This document shows, piece by piece, positions 1 through 7,963 of a stretch of 64,000 nucleotides of DNA. This stretch comes from Hymenobacter gummosus. Its GTDB lineage: Bacteria; Bacteroidota; Bacteroidia; Cytophagales; Hymenobacteraceae. A program made the position numbers and the translations under genes. The stretch lies in NCBI RefSeq assembly GCF_003970915.1, contig NZ_RXOF01000003.1:62001-126000 (forward strand). Reading direction: 5' to 3'. Every line of letters starts with the position of its first letter. Within the stretch, counting starts at the first letter, position 1. The notes beneath the pieces are model-generated. The model was given only the letters and a program-made list of their open reading frames with translations, was not told the DNA's origin and ran no database searches.

Positions 1-45
1 CGGGGTAGCCTTGCTGCGGGCCGGGCGGCTTATCGGACGGGCGCT

Positions 46-53
46 TACCTTTG
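46..53 (+). promoter_or_regulatory. Bacteroidota -7 promoter box (TACCTTTG)
   Basis: Exact match to TAnnTTTG. It lies 18 bases before the GTG at 72. The TTG at 51 is part of this box and is therefore not a credible start codon. No clear -33 TTTG is visible. Confidence 0.75.
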
Positions 54-71
54 CGGCTTCGCTCCGCCTCC

Positions 72-1940
72 GTGAGAAACCGCTTTCATTTCCAGCCGCG
101 CTACTTTCTGTATTGGCTGCTGCTGTTTGCCTTCGGGCGTGCTGCTTTCCTGCTCTACCACTGGCCCCAGCACACGGCCGACCTCGACGCGGGCACCATC
201 CTGCGCACCTTCGTCTACGGGGTGCGGCTCGACGGCTCGGCGGCGGCCTACCTCTGCTTGCCGGCCTTCCTGCTGCTGGCGGTGGCGGGCCTGTTTCCGC
301 GCTGGCGGGGTGCCCGGGCGCTGGGCGCGTACACGGCCGTGGTCGGCACCGGGGTGGCCCTGCTGACTACCGTCGATTTGGAGCTGTACCGGGCCTGGGG
401 CTTCCGCCTCGACAGCACCCCGCTGCAGTACCTCGACTCGCCGGGGGAAATGGCCGCCTCGGCCGGCTCGGCCCCCATTCTGCTGCTGGTTGGCATCTTT
501 CTGGCGCTGCTGGCCCTGGGCTACGGGCTGTACCGCTGGCTGCTGGTGCCGCTGCCGCTGGCGCCGACCTGGTTCCAGCGCTGGCGGGCGGTGCTGGTGG
601 CACTCCTATATATAGCCCTGCTGGTGGTACCCCTGCGCGGCGGCCTGCAGCAGATTCCCGTCAACCAGAGCGACGTGTACTTCTCGACCCAGTGGCCCTT
701 TGCCAACCACGCCGCCATCAACGTGCCCTGGAATGTGGTGCAGTCGTTACCCCTGGGCGAGCTGCGCCAGAACCCCTACCAGTACCTGCCCGACAGCGCC
801 GCCCGGCAGGCGGTAGCCGAACTGTACCGCCCCGCCGCCGATTCGGCCCCGGTGCAGCTGCTGCGCACGGCGCGGCCCAACGTGCTGTTCGTCATTCTGG
901 AAAGCTTCACGGCCAAGCTGGTGGGGCATCTGCAGGGCGAGCGGGGCGTCACGCCCACCCTCGACAGCCTGGCCCGCACCGGCGTGAGCTTCGCGCAGCT
1001 CTACGCCAGCGGCGACCGGAGCCAGAAGGGCATTGTGGCCCTGCTCAGCGGCTACCCCAACCAGCCGACGACCAGCATTATCAAGTTTCCGCGCAAAACC
1101 GAGGGCCTGCCCAACCTGGCCCGGAGCCTGGGCCGGCAGGGCTACCAATCGGCGTTTTACTACGGCGGCGAGCTGGCCTTTGCCAACATGAAATCCTACC
1201 TGCTGGCCGCCGGCTACCAGCGCCTGGTGGAGCGGCAGGATTTCAACCGGCGCGACCAGAACTCCAAGTGGGGCGCCCACGACCACGTGCTGTTCAACCG
1301 CATTCTGCGCGACCTGCACCAGGCCCCGCCCCAGCCGTTTTTCCTGACGGCCTTCACCCTGAGCAGCCACGAGCCCTTCGAGGTGCCCATGCGCCCGCGC
1401 TTCCCCGGCCGCGATGAGGAAAACCAATTCCGCAACTCCGTGGCCTACACCGACCACGCGCTGGGGCAGTTTCTGCGGGCGGCCCGGCAGGAGGCTTGGT
1501 GGGACAACACGCTGGTGGTGCTGGTGGCCGACCACGGCCACACGCTGCCGGGCGAGTCGGCCCTGCCCTCGCCCGAGCGGTTTCACGTGCCGCTGCTGCT
1601 CAGCGGCGGGGCGCTGCGCCCCGAGGCGGCCGGCCGGGTGGTGCGCACCTACGGCAGCCAGACCGACGTGGCCGCTACCCTGCTGGCCCAGCTGAAGCTG
1701 CCCGCCGCGGAGTACGCCTGGAGCCGCAACCTGCTGGCCCCGACGCCCCCGGCGGCGCCCGGCGGCTTTGCCTTCTACTGCTTCACCGACGGCTTCGGCA
1801 TCGTAACGCCCGCCGGCGAGCTGTCCGTCGACAACGTGTCGCGGGAGCTGATTTACCGCGACCCGCAGGTACTCGACCAGCAGCTACACCAGGGCCAGGC
1901 CTACCAGCAGGAGTCGTTTGCCGATTTTCTGCGCCGCTAA
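72..1940 (+). CDS. LTA synthase family protein (membrane sulfatase/phosphoglycerol transferase-like)
   Basis: About 622 residues. Five hydrophobic segments fill roughly the first 200 residues (starting FLYWLLLFAFGR), followed by an extracytoplasmic alkaline-phosphatase/sulfatase-fold domain. Visible active-site motifs are NVLFVILESFTAK (metal ligand Glu), GDRSQKGIVALLSGYP (likely nucleophile Ser/Thr region) and VLVADHGH (Asp-His metal ligands). The family includes LtaS and OpgB/MdoB, which move phosphoglycerol groups onto envelope polymers; the substrate in a Gram-negative Bacteroidota is unknown. I chose GTG at 72 because the upstream TTG lies inside the -7 box. A small conserved gene follows after 20 bases, probably co-transcribed. 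Confidence 0.88.
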   Translation: MRNRFHFQPRYFLYWLLLFAFGRAAFLLYHWPQHTADLDAGTILRTFVYGVRLDGSAAAYLCLPAFLLLAVAGLFPRWRGARALGAYTAVVGTGVALLTTVDLELYRAWGFRLDSTPLQYLDSPGEMAASAGSAPILLLVGIFLALLALGYGLYRWLLVPLPLAPTWFQRWRAVLVALLYIALLVVPLRGGLQQIPVNQSDVYFSTQWPFANHAAINVPWNVVQSLPLGELRQNPYQYLPDSAARQAVAELYRPAADSAPVQLLRTARPNVLFVILESFTAKLVGHLQGERGVTPTLDSLARTGVSFAQLYASGDRSQKGIVALLSGYPNQPTTSIIKFPRKTEGLPNLARSLGRQGYQSAFYYGGELAFANMKSYLLAAGYQRLVERQDFNRRDQNSKWGAHDHVLFNRILRDLHQAPPQPFFLTAFTLSSHEPFEVPMRPRFPGRDEENQFRNSVAYTDHALGQFLRAARQEAWWDNTLVVLVADHGHTLPGESALPSPERFHVPLLLSGGALRPEAAGRVVRTYGSQTDVAATLLAQLKLPAAEYAWSRNLLAPTPPAAPGGFAFYCFTDGFGIVTPAGELSVDNVSRELIYRDPQVLDQQLHQGQAYQQESFADFLRR

Positions 1941-1960
1941 CGCCCTCTTTCGCCTTCCCG

Positions 1961-2326
1961 ATGCGGCAGCTGCTGTTCGTCTACAACGCCACCTCCGGCC
2001 CGGGCCACGCCCTGCTGGATTCGCTGCACAAAGTGGTGTCGCCCGGCACTTACCCGTGCAAGCTCTGCGGCCTCACCTACGGCTTGACCAGCATGCGGGC
2101 CGAGTGGAAGCAGTTTCTGCAAACCCTCCCCCTGCCCGCCCGCTTCGTGTACCGCGACGAGCTGCCCGCCGCATATCCGGCGCTGGTGGGCCAGGCGCTG
2201 TCAGCTATTTTCCTGGAGGATGAGGCCGGCCGCGTCGAGCCATTAATTACGGCGGCGGAAATGCAGCCGCTGGACCTGGCGGGGCTGATGGCGCTGCTGC
2301 GGCAGCGGCTGGGAGCGGTAATATGA
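1961..2326 (+). CDS. conserved hypothetical protein with CxxC motif
   Basis: 121 residues beginning MRQLLFVYNATSG, with ATG 20 bases after the stop of the sulfatase-like gene. A PCKLCGLTYG segment carries a CxxC pair that could bind a metal or form a disulfide. There is no signal peptide or membrane segment. I recall similar short proteins starting 'LLFVYNA.SG' in many bacteria, sometimes labelled GTPase, but no G motifs are visible here and I assign no function. The preceding gene reads straight into it, suggesting one transcript. Confidence 0.7.
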   Translation: MRQLLFVYNATSGPGHALLDSLHKVVSPGTYPCKLCGLTYGLTSMRAEWKQFLQTLPLPARFVYRDELPAAYPALVGQALSAIFLEDEAGRVEPLITAAEMQPLDLAGLMALLRQRLGAVI

Positions 2327-2513
2327 GACGCAGCATCGAAGCTCCCATAATGCGTGATTTGATCCAAGCGCGTTTTTCCGTGGATGGCTTTATCTGAAGT
2401 TCTGTGCCGGGTGAAGGGCCAAATTGCACCTCTACTTTTAACTGGATCTTTAACAGTGATTTTTCAGCCTGACTCCCGCTTGTCAACGACCCACGCGCAA
2501 TAAATGTGGAAGC

Positions 2514-3239
2514 TTAGAATTCTCTACAGTGGTGCAACGAGACCCCAACAAGCCGCTCGATACTATCAGCCGTGGCAACCGTGAATAACTCTGCATCAGC
2601 ATGCGTAATGTCTTCCACCCGTTTCACCAATTCACTGTCGCTCATTTTCATGCGCTGCAGCACTCCGCCGTATAAGTTTTGACAATCCCAGTTGGTTCTT
2701 AGCCATAGGTAAGCCAGTGCAGTGACCCATTCTGCGTGTCGTCGTTTGGCTAAGACCGGCGTACGTGTGTTTTTGAGTGAGCGAATAGGCTCTGCGGCAT
2801 TGAGTTGCGCAACGTATGGTTGCACGATTAACCAATCCAGGATTAAAGCGTCCCCGACTACGGCAAACACCAGTGTCAGCGGCACAGCACCTAAAAAGGC
2901 TGATAAACCTATTTGTTGTAGGCTGTGCGCCATTTCGGGTACAACCCGGGCTACCAACTCGTTACTAAGTTCTTCTTCCCAATTGTGAGGACTAGCAATG
3001 AATGCCCGTCGCACTTCGCTACGCTCCGTTACAAAATCATGCTCCTTAGCCTGCACCGACCACGCGTAGGGACGGAGCACGTAGGCCTCAATTAAAAAGT
3101 TATTGAGCTTCTCCTCATTATTGGCTTGGTGCTGAACATCCGTCTGACGTCGCCAGATATACCAAGGCACTACGCATGCTATACCTGCGAACATTGCGGA
3201 GAATACCGACACTATTAACGCGATAGTTCCTTGGTTCAT
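2514..3239 (-). CDS. hypothetical membrane protein in an AT-richer patch
   Basis: 241 residues, ATG start at 3239. An N-terminal hydrophobic helix (IALIVSVFSAMFAGIAC then VVPWYIWRR) and a central hydrophobic stretch (SAFLGAVPLTLVFAVV) suggest two membrane passes; the rest is soluble and partly helical. I do not recognise the family. Base composition is visibly lower in GC than the flanks and codon use differs, suggesting recent acquisition. It sits alone, opposed to both neighbours. A near-match -7 box (TACTTTAG) lies upstream on its strand. Confidence 0.6.
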   Translation of the reverse strand: MNQGTIALIVSVFSAMFAGIACVVPWYIWRRQTDVQHQANNEEKLNNFLIEAYVLRPYAWSVQAKEHDFVTERSEVRRAFIASPHNWEEELSNELVARVVPEMAHSLQQIGLSAFLGAVPLTLVFAVVGDALILDWLIVQPYVAQLNAAEPIRSLKNTRTPVLAKRRHAEWVTALAYLWLRTNWDCQNLYGGVLQRMKMSDSELVKRVEDITHADAELFTVATADSIERLVGVSLHHCREF

Positions 3240-3388
3240 CAGTTTAGAGGTCAGGAAACAATTTTAACTAAAGTAATCAAGATTCCTTTCTGCCAAGTAG
3301 TGCAGTCAAAAGCGGAACTTTTCCTTTTTATCACGAAGTATAGTAATCCGATGACCCGTGGCCTGCTGCATGGCCCCGCGCCGTGTTG

Positions 3389-3396
3389 TATCTTTG
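3389..3396 (+). promoter_or_regulatory. -7 promoter box (TATCTTTG) of mtaB
   Basis: Exact TAnnTTTG match only 8 bases before the mtaB ATG, which predicts a very short leader or a leaderless mRNA. Confidence 0.75.
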
Positions 3397-3404
3397 CCGG
3401 TCCT

Positions 3405-4754
3405 ATGAACACGCGCACCGTTGCCTTTTACACGCTGGGCTGCAAGCTCAACTTCTCCGAAACCTCGGCCCTGGGCCGGCAGTTCGAGGAGCGCGGCTTC
3501 GCAAAAGTAGCCTTCGAGCAGGGCGCCGACATCTATGTCATCAACACCTGCTCCGTCACCGACCACGCCGACCGTAAGTGCCGCAAGGTGGTGCAGCAGG
3601 CCCTCAAGCACAACCCCGAGGCCTACGTGACCATCGTGGGCTGCTACGCCCAGCTCAAGCCCCAGGAAATTGCCGAAATTCCGGGCGTGCACGCCGTGCT
3701 GGGCGCTGCCGAGAAATTCCGCCTGGCCGAAATCCTCGACGAAACCGCTTTCCGCAAGCCCGCCGCCGGGCAGCCCGGGCAGGTGTTTGCCTCGCCGATT
3801 TCGGAGGCTACCGAGTTTCACGCCGCCCACTCCTTCGGCGACCGGACGCGTACCTTTCTTAAGGTGCAGGACGGCTGCGACTATTCCTGTTCGTTCTGCA
3901 CCATTCCGCTGGCCCGCGGCAAAAGCCGCTCCGGCTCGGTGCAGAGCGTAGTGGAGCGCGTGCAGCGCCTGGCCGAAACGGGCGTGAAGGAAATCGTGCT
4001 GACGGGCGTGAACCTGGGCGACTTCGGCCTGCAGGGCGCCGACCGGCAGCGGCTGGAGACGTTTACCGATTTGGTAAAATCCCTCGACCAAGTAGAAGGC
4101 ATTCAGCGCTTTCGCATCAGCAGCTGCGAGCCGAACCTGCTCACCGACGAGATTATCCGCACGGTGGCCGCCTCGCAGCGCTTCATGCCGCACTTCCACA
4201 TTCCGCTGCAGTCGGGCTCTAACAAGATCCTGGGCTTGATGCGCCGTCGCTACCGCCGCGAGCTGTACCAGGAGCGCGTGGCCCTGATCAAGGAAGTTAT
4301 GCCGCACGCCAGCATCGGCGTCGACGTGATTGTGGGCTTTCCGGGCGAAACGGAGGCGGATTTCCTCGAAACCTACCAGTTCCTGAACGAGCTGCCGGTG
4401 TCGTACCTGCACGTGTTTCCCTACTCGGAGCGCGAAAACACCCTGGCCCCAACCCTGCCCGGCCGGGTGCAGGACCGCCTGCGCCACGAGCGGACGACGC
4501 AGCTGCGCAGCCTGTCGGAAAAGAAGAAGCGCTTTTTCTACGAGCAGCACGTGGGCCAGCAGACCGAAGTGCTGTTCGAGGACGACCTCGGCCCCGACGG
4601 CCGCATCGAAGGCTACACGCCCAACTACATCCGCGTGGCCGCCAAGTACGACCCGCTGCTGGTAGGAGATCTGAAAAAGCTCCGGCTGACGGAAGTCAAT
4701 CCGAACGGGCTGATGGAAGTTGAAGAGCTGGGCTTCGAGGTACTGACGCACTAG
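3405..4754 (+). CDS. mtaB: tRNA (N6-threonylcarbamoyladenosine(37)-C2) methylthiotransferase MtaB
   Basis: 449 residues. It converts t6A37 to ms2t6A37 in ANN-decoding tRNAs using two iron-sulfur clusters and SAM. The N-terminal methylthiotransferase domain has the three cluster cysteines in TLGCKLNFSE, INTCSVTDHAD and VGCYAQ. The radical-SAM triad CDYSCSFC begins at residue 158. A TRAM-like C-terminus follows. GCKLNFSE together with the TCSVT context is the MtaB rather than MiaB pattern; a second, MiaB-type paralogue lies at 26660. I chose ATG 3405 because it follows the -7 box; upstream in-frame codons lie in AT-rich non-coding sequence. Confidence 0.95.
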   Translation: MNTRTVAFYTLGCKLNFSETSALGRQFEERGFAKVAFEQGADIYVINTCSVTDHADRKCRKVVQQALKHNPEAYVTIVGCYAQLKPQEIAEIPGVHAVLGAAEKFRLAEILDETAFRKPAAGQPGQVFASPISEATEFHAAHSFGDRTRTFLKVQDGCDYSCSFCTIPLARGKSRSGSVQSVVERVQRLAETGVKEIVLTGVNLGDFGLQGADRQRLETFTDLVKSLDQVEGIQRFRISSCEPNLLTDEIIRTVAASQRFMPHFHIPLQSGSNKILGLMRRRYRRELYQERVALIKEVMPHASIGVDVIVGFPGETEADFLETYQFLNELPVSYLHVFPYSERENTLAPTLPGRVQDRLRHERTTQLRSLSEKKKRFFYEQHVGQQTEVLFEDDLGPDGRIEGYTPNYIRVAAKYDPLLVGDLKKLRLTEVNPNGLMEVEELGFEVLTH

Positions 4755-4770
4755 GCGCCCAGCCTCGCCC

Positions 4771-4825
4771 GCCCCCAACAGCAAGGCCCGCCCGGACTAT
4801 CCGGGCGGGCCTTGCTGTTGGGGGC
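4771..4825. terminator. bidirectional terminator, 25-bp perfect stem
   Basis: Arms 4771-4795 and 4801-4825 are perfectly complementary around a 5-base loop (ACTAT). It lies between the convergent mtaB and HTH-regulator genes. There is no long T run, but the stem is very strong. Its AACAGCAAGGCC core recurs in the hairpin at 49445-49490. Confidence 0.85.
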
Positions 4826-4834
4826 GGAAGTATT

Positions 4835-5521
4835 TTACCGACCCTGGCGCAGCAAATCCACCATTTGTTGCAGGAGTTTTTGCTGGTCCAGCAGGCTTTG
4901 ATTGCGCAATTCCATCATTTCCTGCTGCTGCTGCTGCTGCTCCCGCAGGTGCTGGTTGCGCAGCTCAGCCAGGGCCAGCTGGTGCTGCAGCTGCTGGGCG
5001 TACAGGGCGGCTTCCCAGCCCACCACGGGCGCCCCCGGAACCGCCGGTGCAGGCGCGGCCGGGGCCGTAGCGGCGGCTGCCGGCGTGGGCGTGGGTACTT
5101 CCGGCGGGGCCGCTGTCGGCGCGGGGGCAGCAGGCGCTGCTGCCACGGGCGGCGTGGTTACTACCGGCGCCGTCTGCTCGGCTTCGTTTTCAGCAAGGGC
5201 AACAGCCGCTACCGGAGCTTCGGCGGCGCTTGCCGCGGGCGCGCTGCCGTTCGGTACGGTTGGCATGGACACGTGCAAAGCACTGGCAGCAGTTGCCGGA
5301 AACATGCTTCCTTCGCCCTGCAGCAACCAATCCTTTGACACATTTGGATAAACCTCAAATATCTTGCACAAAAGGTCGAACCCAGGTTTATTACGCTCTT
5401 CTACAATATGTTGAATTACGGTAGCCGTTTTATCCAGCGACAAGGCAAAGGCGTTTTTGGACATACCTAGTGCTTGAATGAGCTGACTGAAACGCTGCCC
5501 CACGGTGCTTACAACGACCAT
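4835..5521 (-). CDS. XRE-like helix-turn-helix regulator with Pro/Ala linker and Gln-rich coiled coil
   Basis: About 228 residues from the ATG at 5521 (an in-frame codon further upstream would overlap the promoter box). Residues ~5-70 (VGQRFSQLIQALGMSKNAF through KDWLLQGEGSMF) form a phage-repressor-like HTH domain common in Bacteroidota. Next comes ~80 residues of Pro/Ala/Thr-rich low-complexity linker. The C-terminal ~50 residues (from LRNQHLREQQQQQQE) are a glutamine-rich coiled coil, probably for oligomerisation. The Gln run is encoded by an iterated CTG/CAG tract near 4920-4945. DNA binding is inferred; targets are unknown. Confidence 0.78.
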   Translation of the reverse strand: MVVVSTVGQRFSQLIQALGMSKNAFALSLDKTATVIQHIVEERNKPGFDLLCKIFEVYPNVSKDWLLQGEGSMFPATAASALHVSMPTVPNGSAPAASAAEAPVAAVALAENEAEQTAPVVTTPPVAAAPAAPAPTAAPPEVPTPTPAAAATAPAAPAPAVPGAPVVGWEAALYAQQLQHQLALAELRNQHLREQQQQQQEMMELRNQSLLDQQKLLQQMVDLLRQGR

Positions 5522-5552
5522 AAACCAAATGTTAAAACAAGAGTTTCTGCGA

Positions 5553-5560
5553 CAAATATA
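5553..5560 (-). promoter_or_regulatory. -7 promoter box (TATATTTG) of the HTH regulator
   Basis: Exact TAnnTTTG match on the minus strand, ending 31 bases before the ATG at 5521. Confidence 0.7.
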
Positions 5561-5990
5561 CACAAATGAATAAATACAGTTTCAGGCTTTCGCTCAGCAT
5601 CTATTACCGCATCGTCAGCAGTTGCGCGGCGGCGCCTGAAGCTGCTACTCCGGGCGTGCCGTGCAGCGGCCCGCCATCAATTAGCAGCTATGCTGCGGCT
5701 GCTGCCCCTGGCGAAGCTGCTAGCACGGTCCGCAGACGCAAAGCCTAGCTGGTATGGGCAAGGGCTACCTGCCAGTTGCTAGCCGCAACAGTTCCGCCGC
5801 GTCGTGTATCCGAAATTGCTCGGTAGCCATTCAGCCGACGCCTACCCGTCAGCGGGCTTCAAAAGCGGCGGGCTGATGCTGTCGGCAGAAACTGGTGCTG
5901 CGCTAAGGTGGTGGCCGGCGGCGTTACGCCCGGGCCCGCTGGGCAGGGGCAGCAAACCCTATCCCGACCGTTGCAAACCTCGGCCGCCTC
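5561..5990. other. intergenic stretch without a recognisable gene
   Basis: About 430 bases between the HTH-regulator promoter and the gene ending at 5991. Short open frames exist (for example 5566-5748) but have low-complexity Ala/Pro composition and no promoter or family resemblance. I see no RNA gene or clear hairpin. Confidence 0.5.
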
Positions 5991-6416
5991 TCACAGCCCG
6001 GCGCCCTGCCGCCAGCGCTGCACGTCAATTGCCAGCGCCTCCAGGGCCTGCTCATCAATGCTGCCCGAACCGAACCACAGACCCTGCTCCTGCCGCAGCA
6101 GCGTCAGCAGCTGCTCGTCGGTTTGCGCCTTGCCGAGCTGGTAAATGACGGTGCGCGTCAGCTCGGGGTAGTAGGCATTGGTCGGGGCGGCGGGGCCTGT
6201 GCCGGCCGCATCGTGCTGCACCAGCAGCTGCAGCAGCTCCTCGAAACGCGGGCCGAAGGCTTCACGCACGCGGTGCTCCTCGGGAATGTGCTGGTGAATC
6301 AGCTGGCGCCGCTGGTAGGCCAATAGCTCCCGGCGCAGCTGCCGTTCATCGGCGCGGCTTTCCGTGCGCTGGCCCAGCAGCCCGACAAGCCAGGTAAACA
6401 GTCGTAGCCCGAGCAT
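5991..6416 (-). CDS. hypothetical protein downstream of MacB-type permease
   Basis: About 141 residues from the ATG at 6416; a TTG seven codons upstream (6437) is possible. There is a short hydrophobic N-terminus (MLGLRLFTWLVGLLG), then a charged helical body, and a hydrophilic C-terminus (GLWFGSGSIDEQAL). No family recognised. It begins 14 or 35 bases after the permease stop on the same strand, so it is probably the last gene of a two-gene operon and may be a membrane-associated accessory. Confidence 0.6.
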   Translation of the reverse strand: MLGLRLFTWLVGLLGQRTESRADERQLRRELLAYQRRQLIHQHIPEEHRVREAFGPRFEELLQLLVQHDAAGTGPAAPTNAYYPELTRTVIYQLGKAQTDEQLLTLLRQEQGLWFGSGSIDEQALEALAIDVQRWRQGAGL

Positions 6417-6450
6417 GCGCAGGGTGGTTTGACGCAAGGATCAGCGCCGC

Positions 6451-7707
6451 CTACTCGTAGCGCAGCGACTCGATGGGGTCGAGGCCGGCGGCTTTGCTGG
6501 CCGGGTAGTAGCCCGAGCCCAGGCCCACCGTCACGCAGATGGCCAGGCCCAGCATCATCCACACCCAGGGCACCAGGAAGGCCCCCTCGCCCACCAGCAA
6601 GGATACGGCGTTGCCCATGCTCACGCCCAGCAGAATGCCCAGCGCCCCGCCGAGCACGCAGATAACAATGGCCTCGATGAGGAACTGCTGGCGAATCTGC
6701 ACGGCCGTAGCCCCAAGAGCTTTGCGAATGCCGATTTCGCGGGTGCGCTCCGTCACCGACACCATCATGATGTTCATCAGGGCAATGCTGGCGCCGAGCA
6801 GGGTAATAAAGCCCACGATAAAGCCGCCCACGCGCATGGTGCCCGAGAGGCTGTCGAGCTTGCTGGCCAGCGAGTCGCTGCTTTCCATTTCGAAGCTGTC
6901 TTCCTGCCCGAGCCGGTCGTGGCGCACGGCGCGCATCAGGCCGCGGGCCTGGTCCATGGCGAAAGGCAGGTTTTCGGGCCGCAGCACGGACGTCTTGATG
7001 TCGTAGGTGAGGGCCTGCTTGCGGGGCATCTGGTTGCCGGTGCTCAGGGGCATGAGCACGAGGCGGTCGGCCCCGCCGCCGCCGCCCATGCCGGAGCCGC
7101 TGCGCTCCAGCACGCCCACCACCAGGAAGCGGCGGCCCAGCAGGTACACGTACTTGCCCACCGCCGCCGCGTCGCCGACGTTGCCGAACAGCTTCTCGCG
7201 GATTTCGCCGCCGATGAGCACCACGTTGCTGCCGTTGTCCAGCTCCAGCTGCGAGAAGGCGCGGCCGGCCGAGAGGTTGTAACTCTGGTTGAGCAGGTAG
7301 TTTTCGTCGCCGGCGGTGACGTTGGTGTTGGGGTTGGTTTCCTTGCTGCCGGCCTTCACCTTCACGGCCCCGGCAATAAAGGCCGAAATGCCCACCCGGC
7401 CCTCGTCGCCGAGCTGCTGCTTGTACTGCATGGCCTGCAGGTAGCTGATGGCCGGGTAAATGTGCCCGCGCATGCCGCCGCGGCGGAATTTGTTGGAGTA
7501 GCCCTTGGCCTCGATGTCGAAGGAGTTGGCGCCGAGGCTGGCGAAGGTGGCGTTCAGCGAGGCCTTCATGGCGTCGATGGCGGTAAGAATGCCCACCAAG
7601 GACATGATGCCGATGCTGACGATAAGCGCCGTGAGAATCGTGCGCAGCAGGTTGCTTTGAATGGAACGGAACGCTTCGCGAATATTTTCCAGCAAATTCA
7701 TGCCCAC
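6451..7707 (-). CDS. ABC transporter permease, MacB/FtsX family
   Basis: 418 residues. Architecture is typical of MacB/LolC-type permeases: one N-terminal membrane helix (ILTALIVSIGIMSLVGILT), a ~240-residue periplasmic MacB_PCD domain with a Gly-rich loop (GSGMGGGGGADR), and three C-terminal helices of the FtsX domain, including the conserved MVSVTERTREIGIRKALGA segment between helices. It ends PIESLRYE, the usual tail of the family. No ATPase gene adjoins it, so its partner is encoded elsewhere. An alternative ATG lies two codons downstream (7701). The role is export or extraction of an envelope substrate, not definable from sequence. Confidence 0.9.
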   Translation of the reverse strand: MGMNLLENIREAFRSIQSNLLRTILTALIVSIGIMSLVGILTAIDAMKASLNATFASLGANSFDIEAKGYSNKFRRGGMRGHIYPAISYLQAMQYKQQLGDEGRVGISAFIAGAVKVKAGSKETNPNTNVTAGDENYLLNQSYNLSAGRAFSQLELDNGSNVVLIGGEIREKLFGNVGDAAAVGKYVYLLGRRFLVVGVLERSGSGMGGGGGADRLVLMPLSTGNQMPRKQALTYDIKTSVLRPENLPFAMDQARGLMRAVRHDRLGQEDSFEMESSDSLASKLDSLSGTMRVGGFIVGFITLLGASIALMNIMMVSVTERTREIGIRKALGATAVQIRQQFLIEAIVICVLGGALGILLGVSMGNAVSLLVGEGAFLVPWVWMMLGLAICVTVGLGSGYYPASKAAGLDPIESLRYE

Positions 7708-7816
7708 CGAGACGAAAAAAGTCTACAAATCCAACCAACGACCGGCCGGCAGCTGCGGGCCACTATTCGGTCGGCCGAAAGGTAGCGGCTTTCCCCCAAA
7801 CCTATAAGCGTTTCGC

Positions 7817-7824
7817 TACATTTG
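7817..7824 (+). promoter_or_regulatory. -7 promoter box (TACATTTG)
   Basis: Exact TAnnTTTG match in the divergent region between the permease (minus) and the secreted protein at 7964 (plus). It predicts a leader of about 135 bases. Confidence 0.6.
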
Positions 7825-7963
7825 TTTGGGCCGCCCGCGCCAGCCGCTGAACCCGGCCGGGCGCGGGCTGGTTGGTAGCATTGGCCGGAACGCAGCCGGC
7901 CCCGGCGCCGTTCACCCATGCAACGGCCCGCCCGCCGCCCTTCTCTTTTGCTTCGTGAAGTCT

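Noticed and set aside
51-71. TTG at 51 as start of the LTA-synthase-like gene
   Set aside because: It is part of the TACCTTTG promoter box (46-53); GTG at 72 is the sensible start.
3306-4784. 492-residue open frame antisense to mtaB
   Set aside because: Composition follows the third-codon-position GC bias of mtaB on the other strand; no family features. The same holds for long antisense frames opposite groEL (33387-35006), pckA (38587-40281), the POT gene (36995-38554) and the sigma-54 activator (28733-30157).
5566-5748. 60-residue open frame in the 5.6 kb spacer
   Set aside because: Ala/Pro-rich low complexity, no family; its ATG abuts the promoter of the divergent HTH gene.
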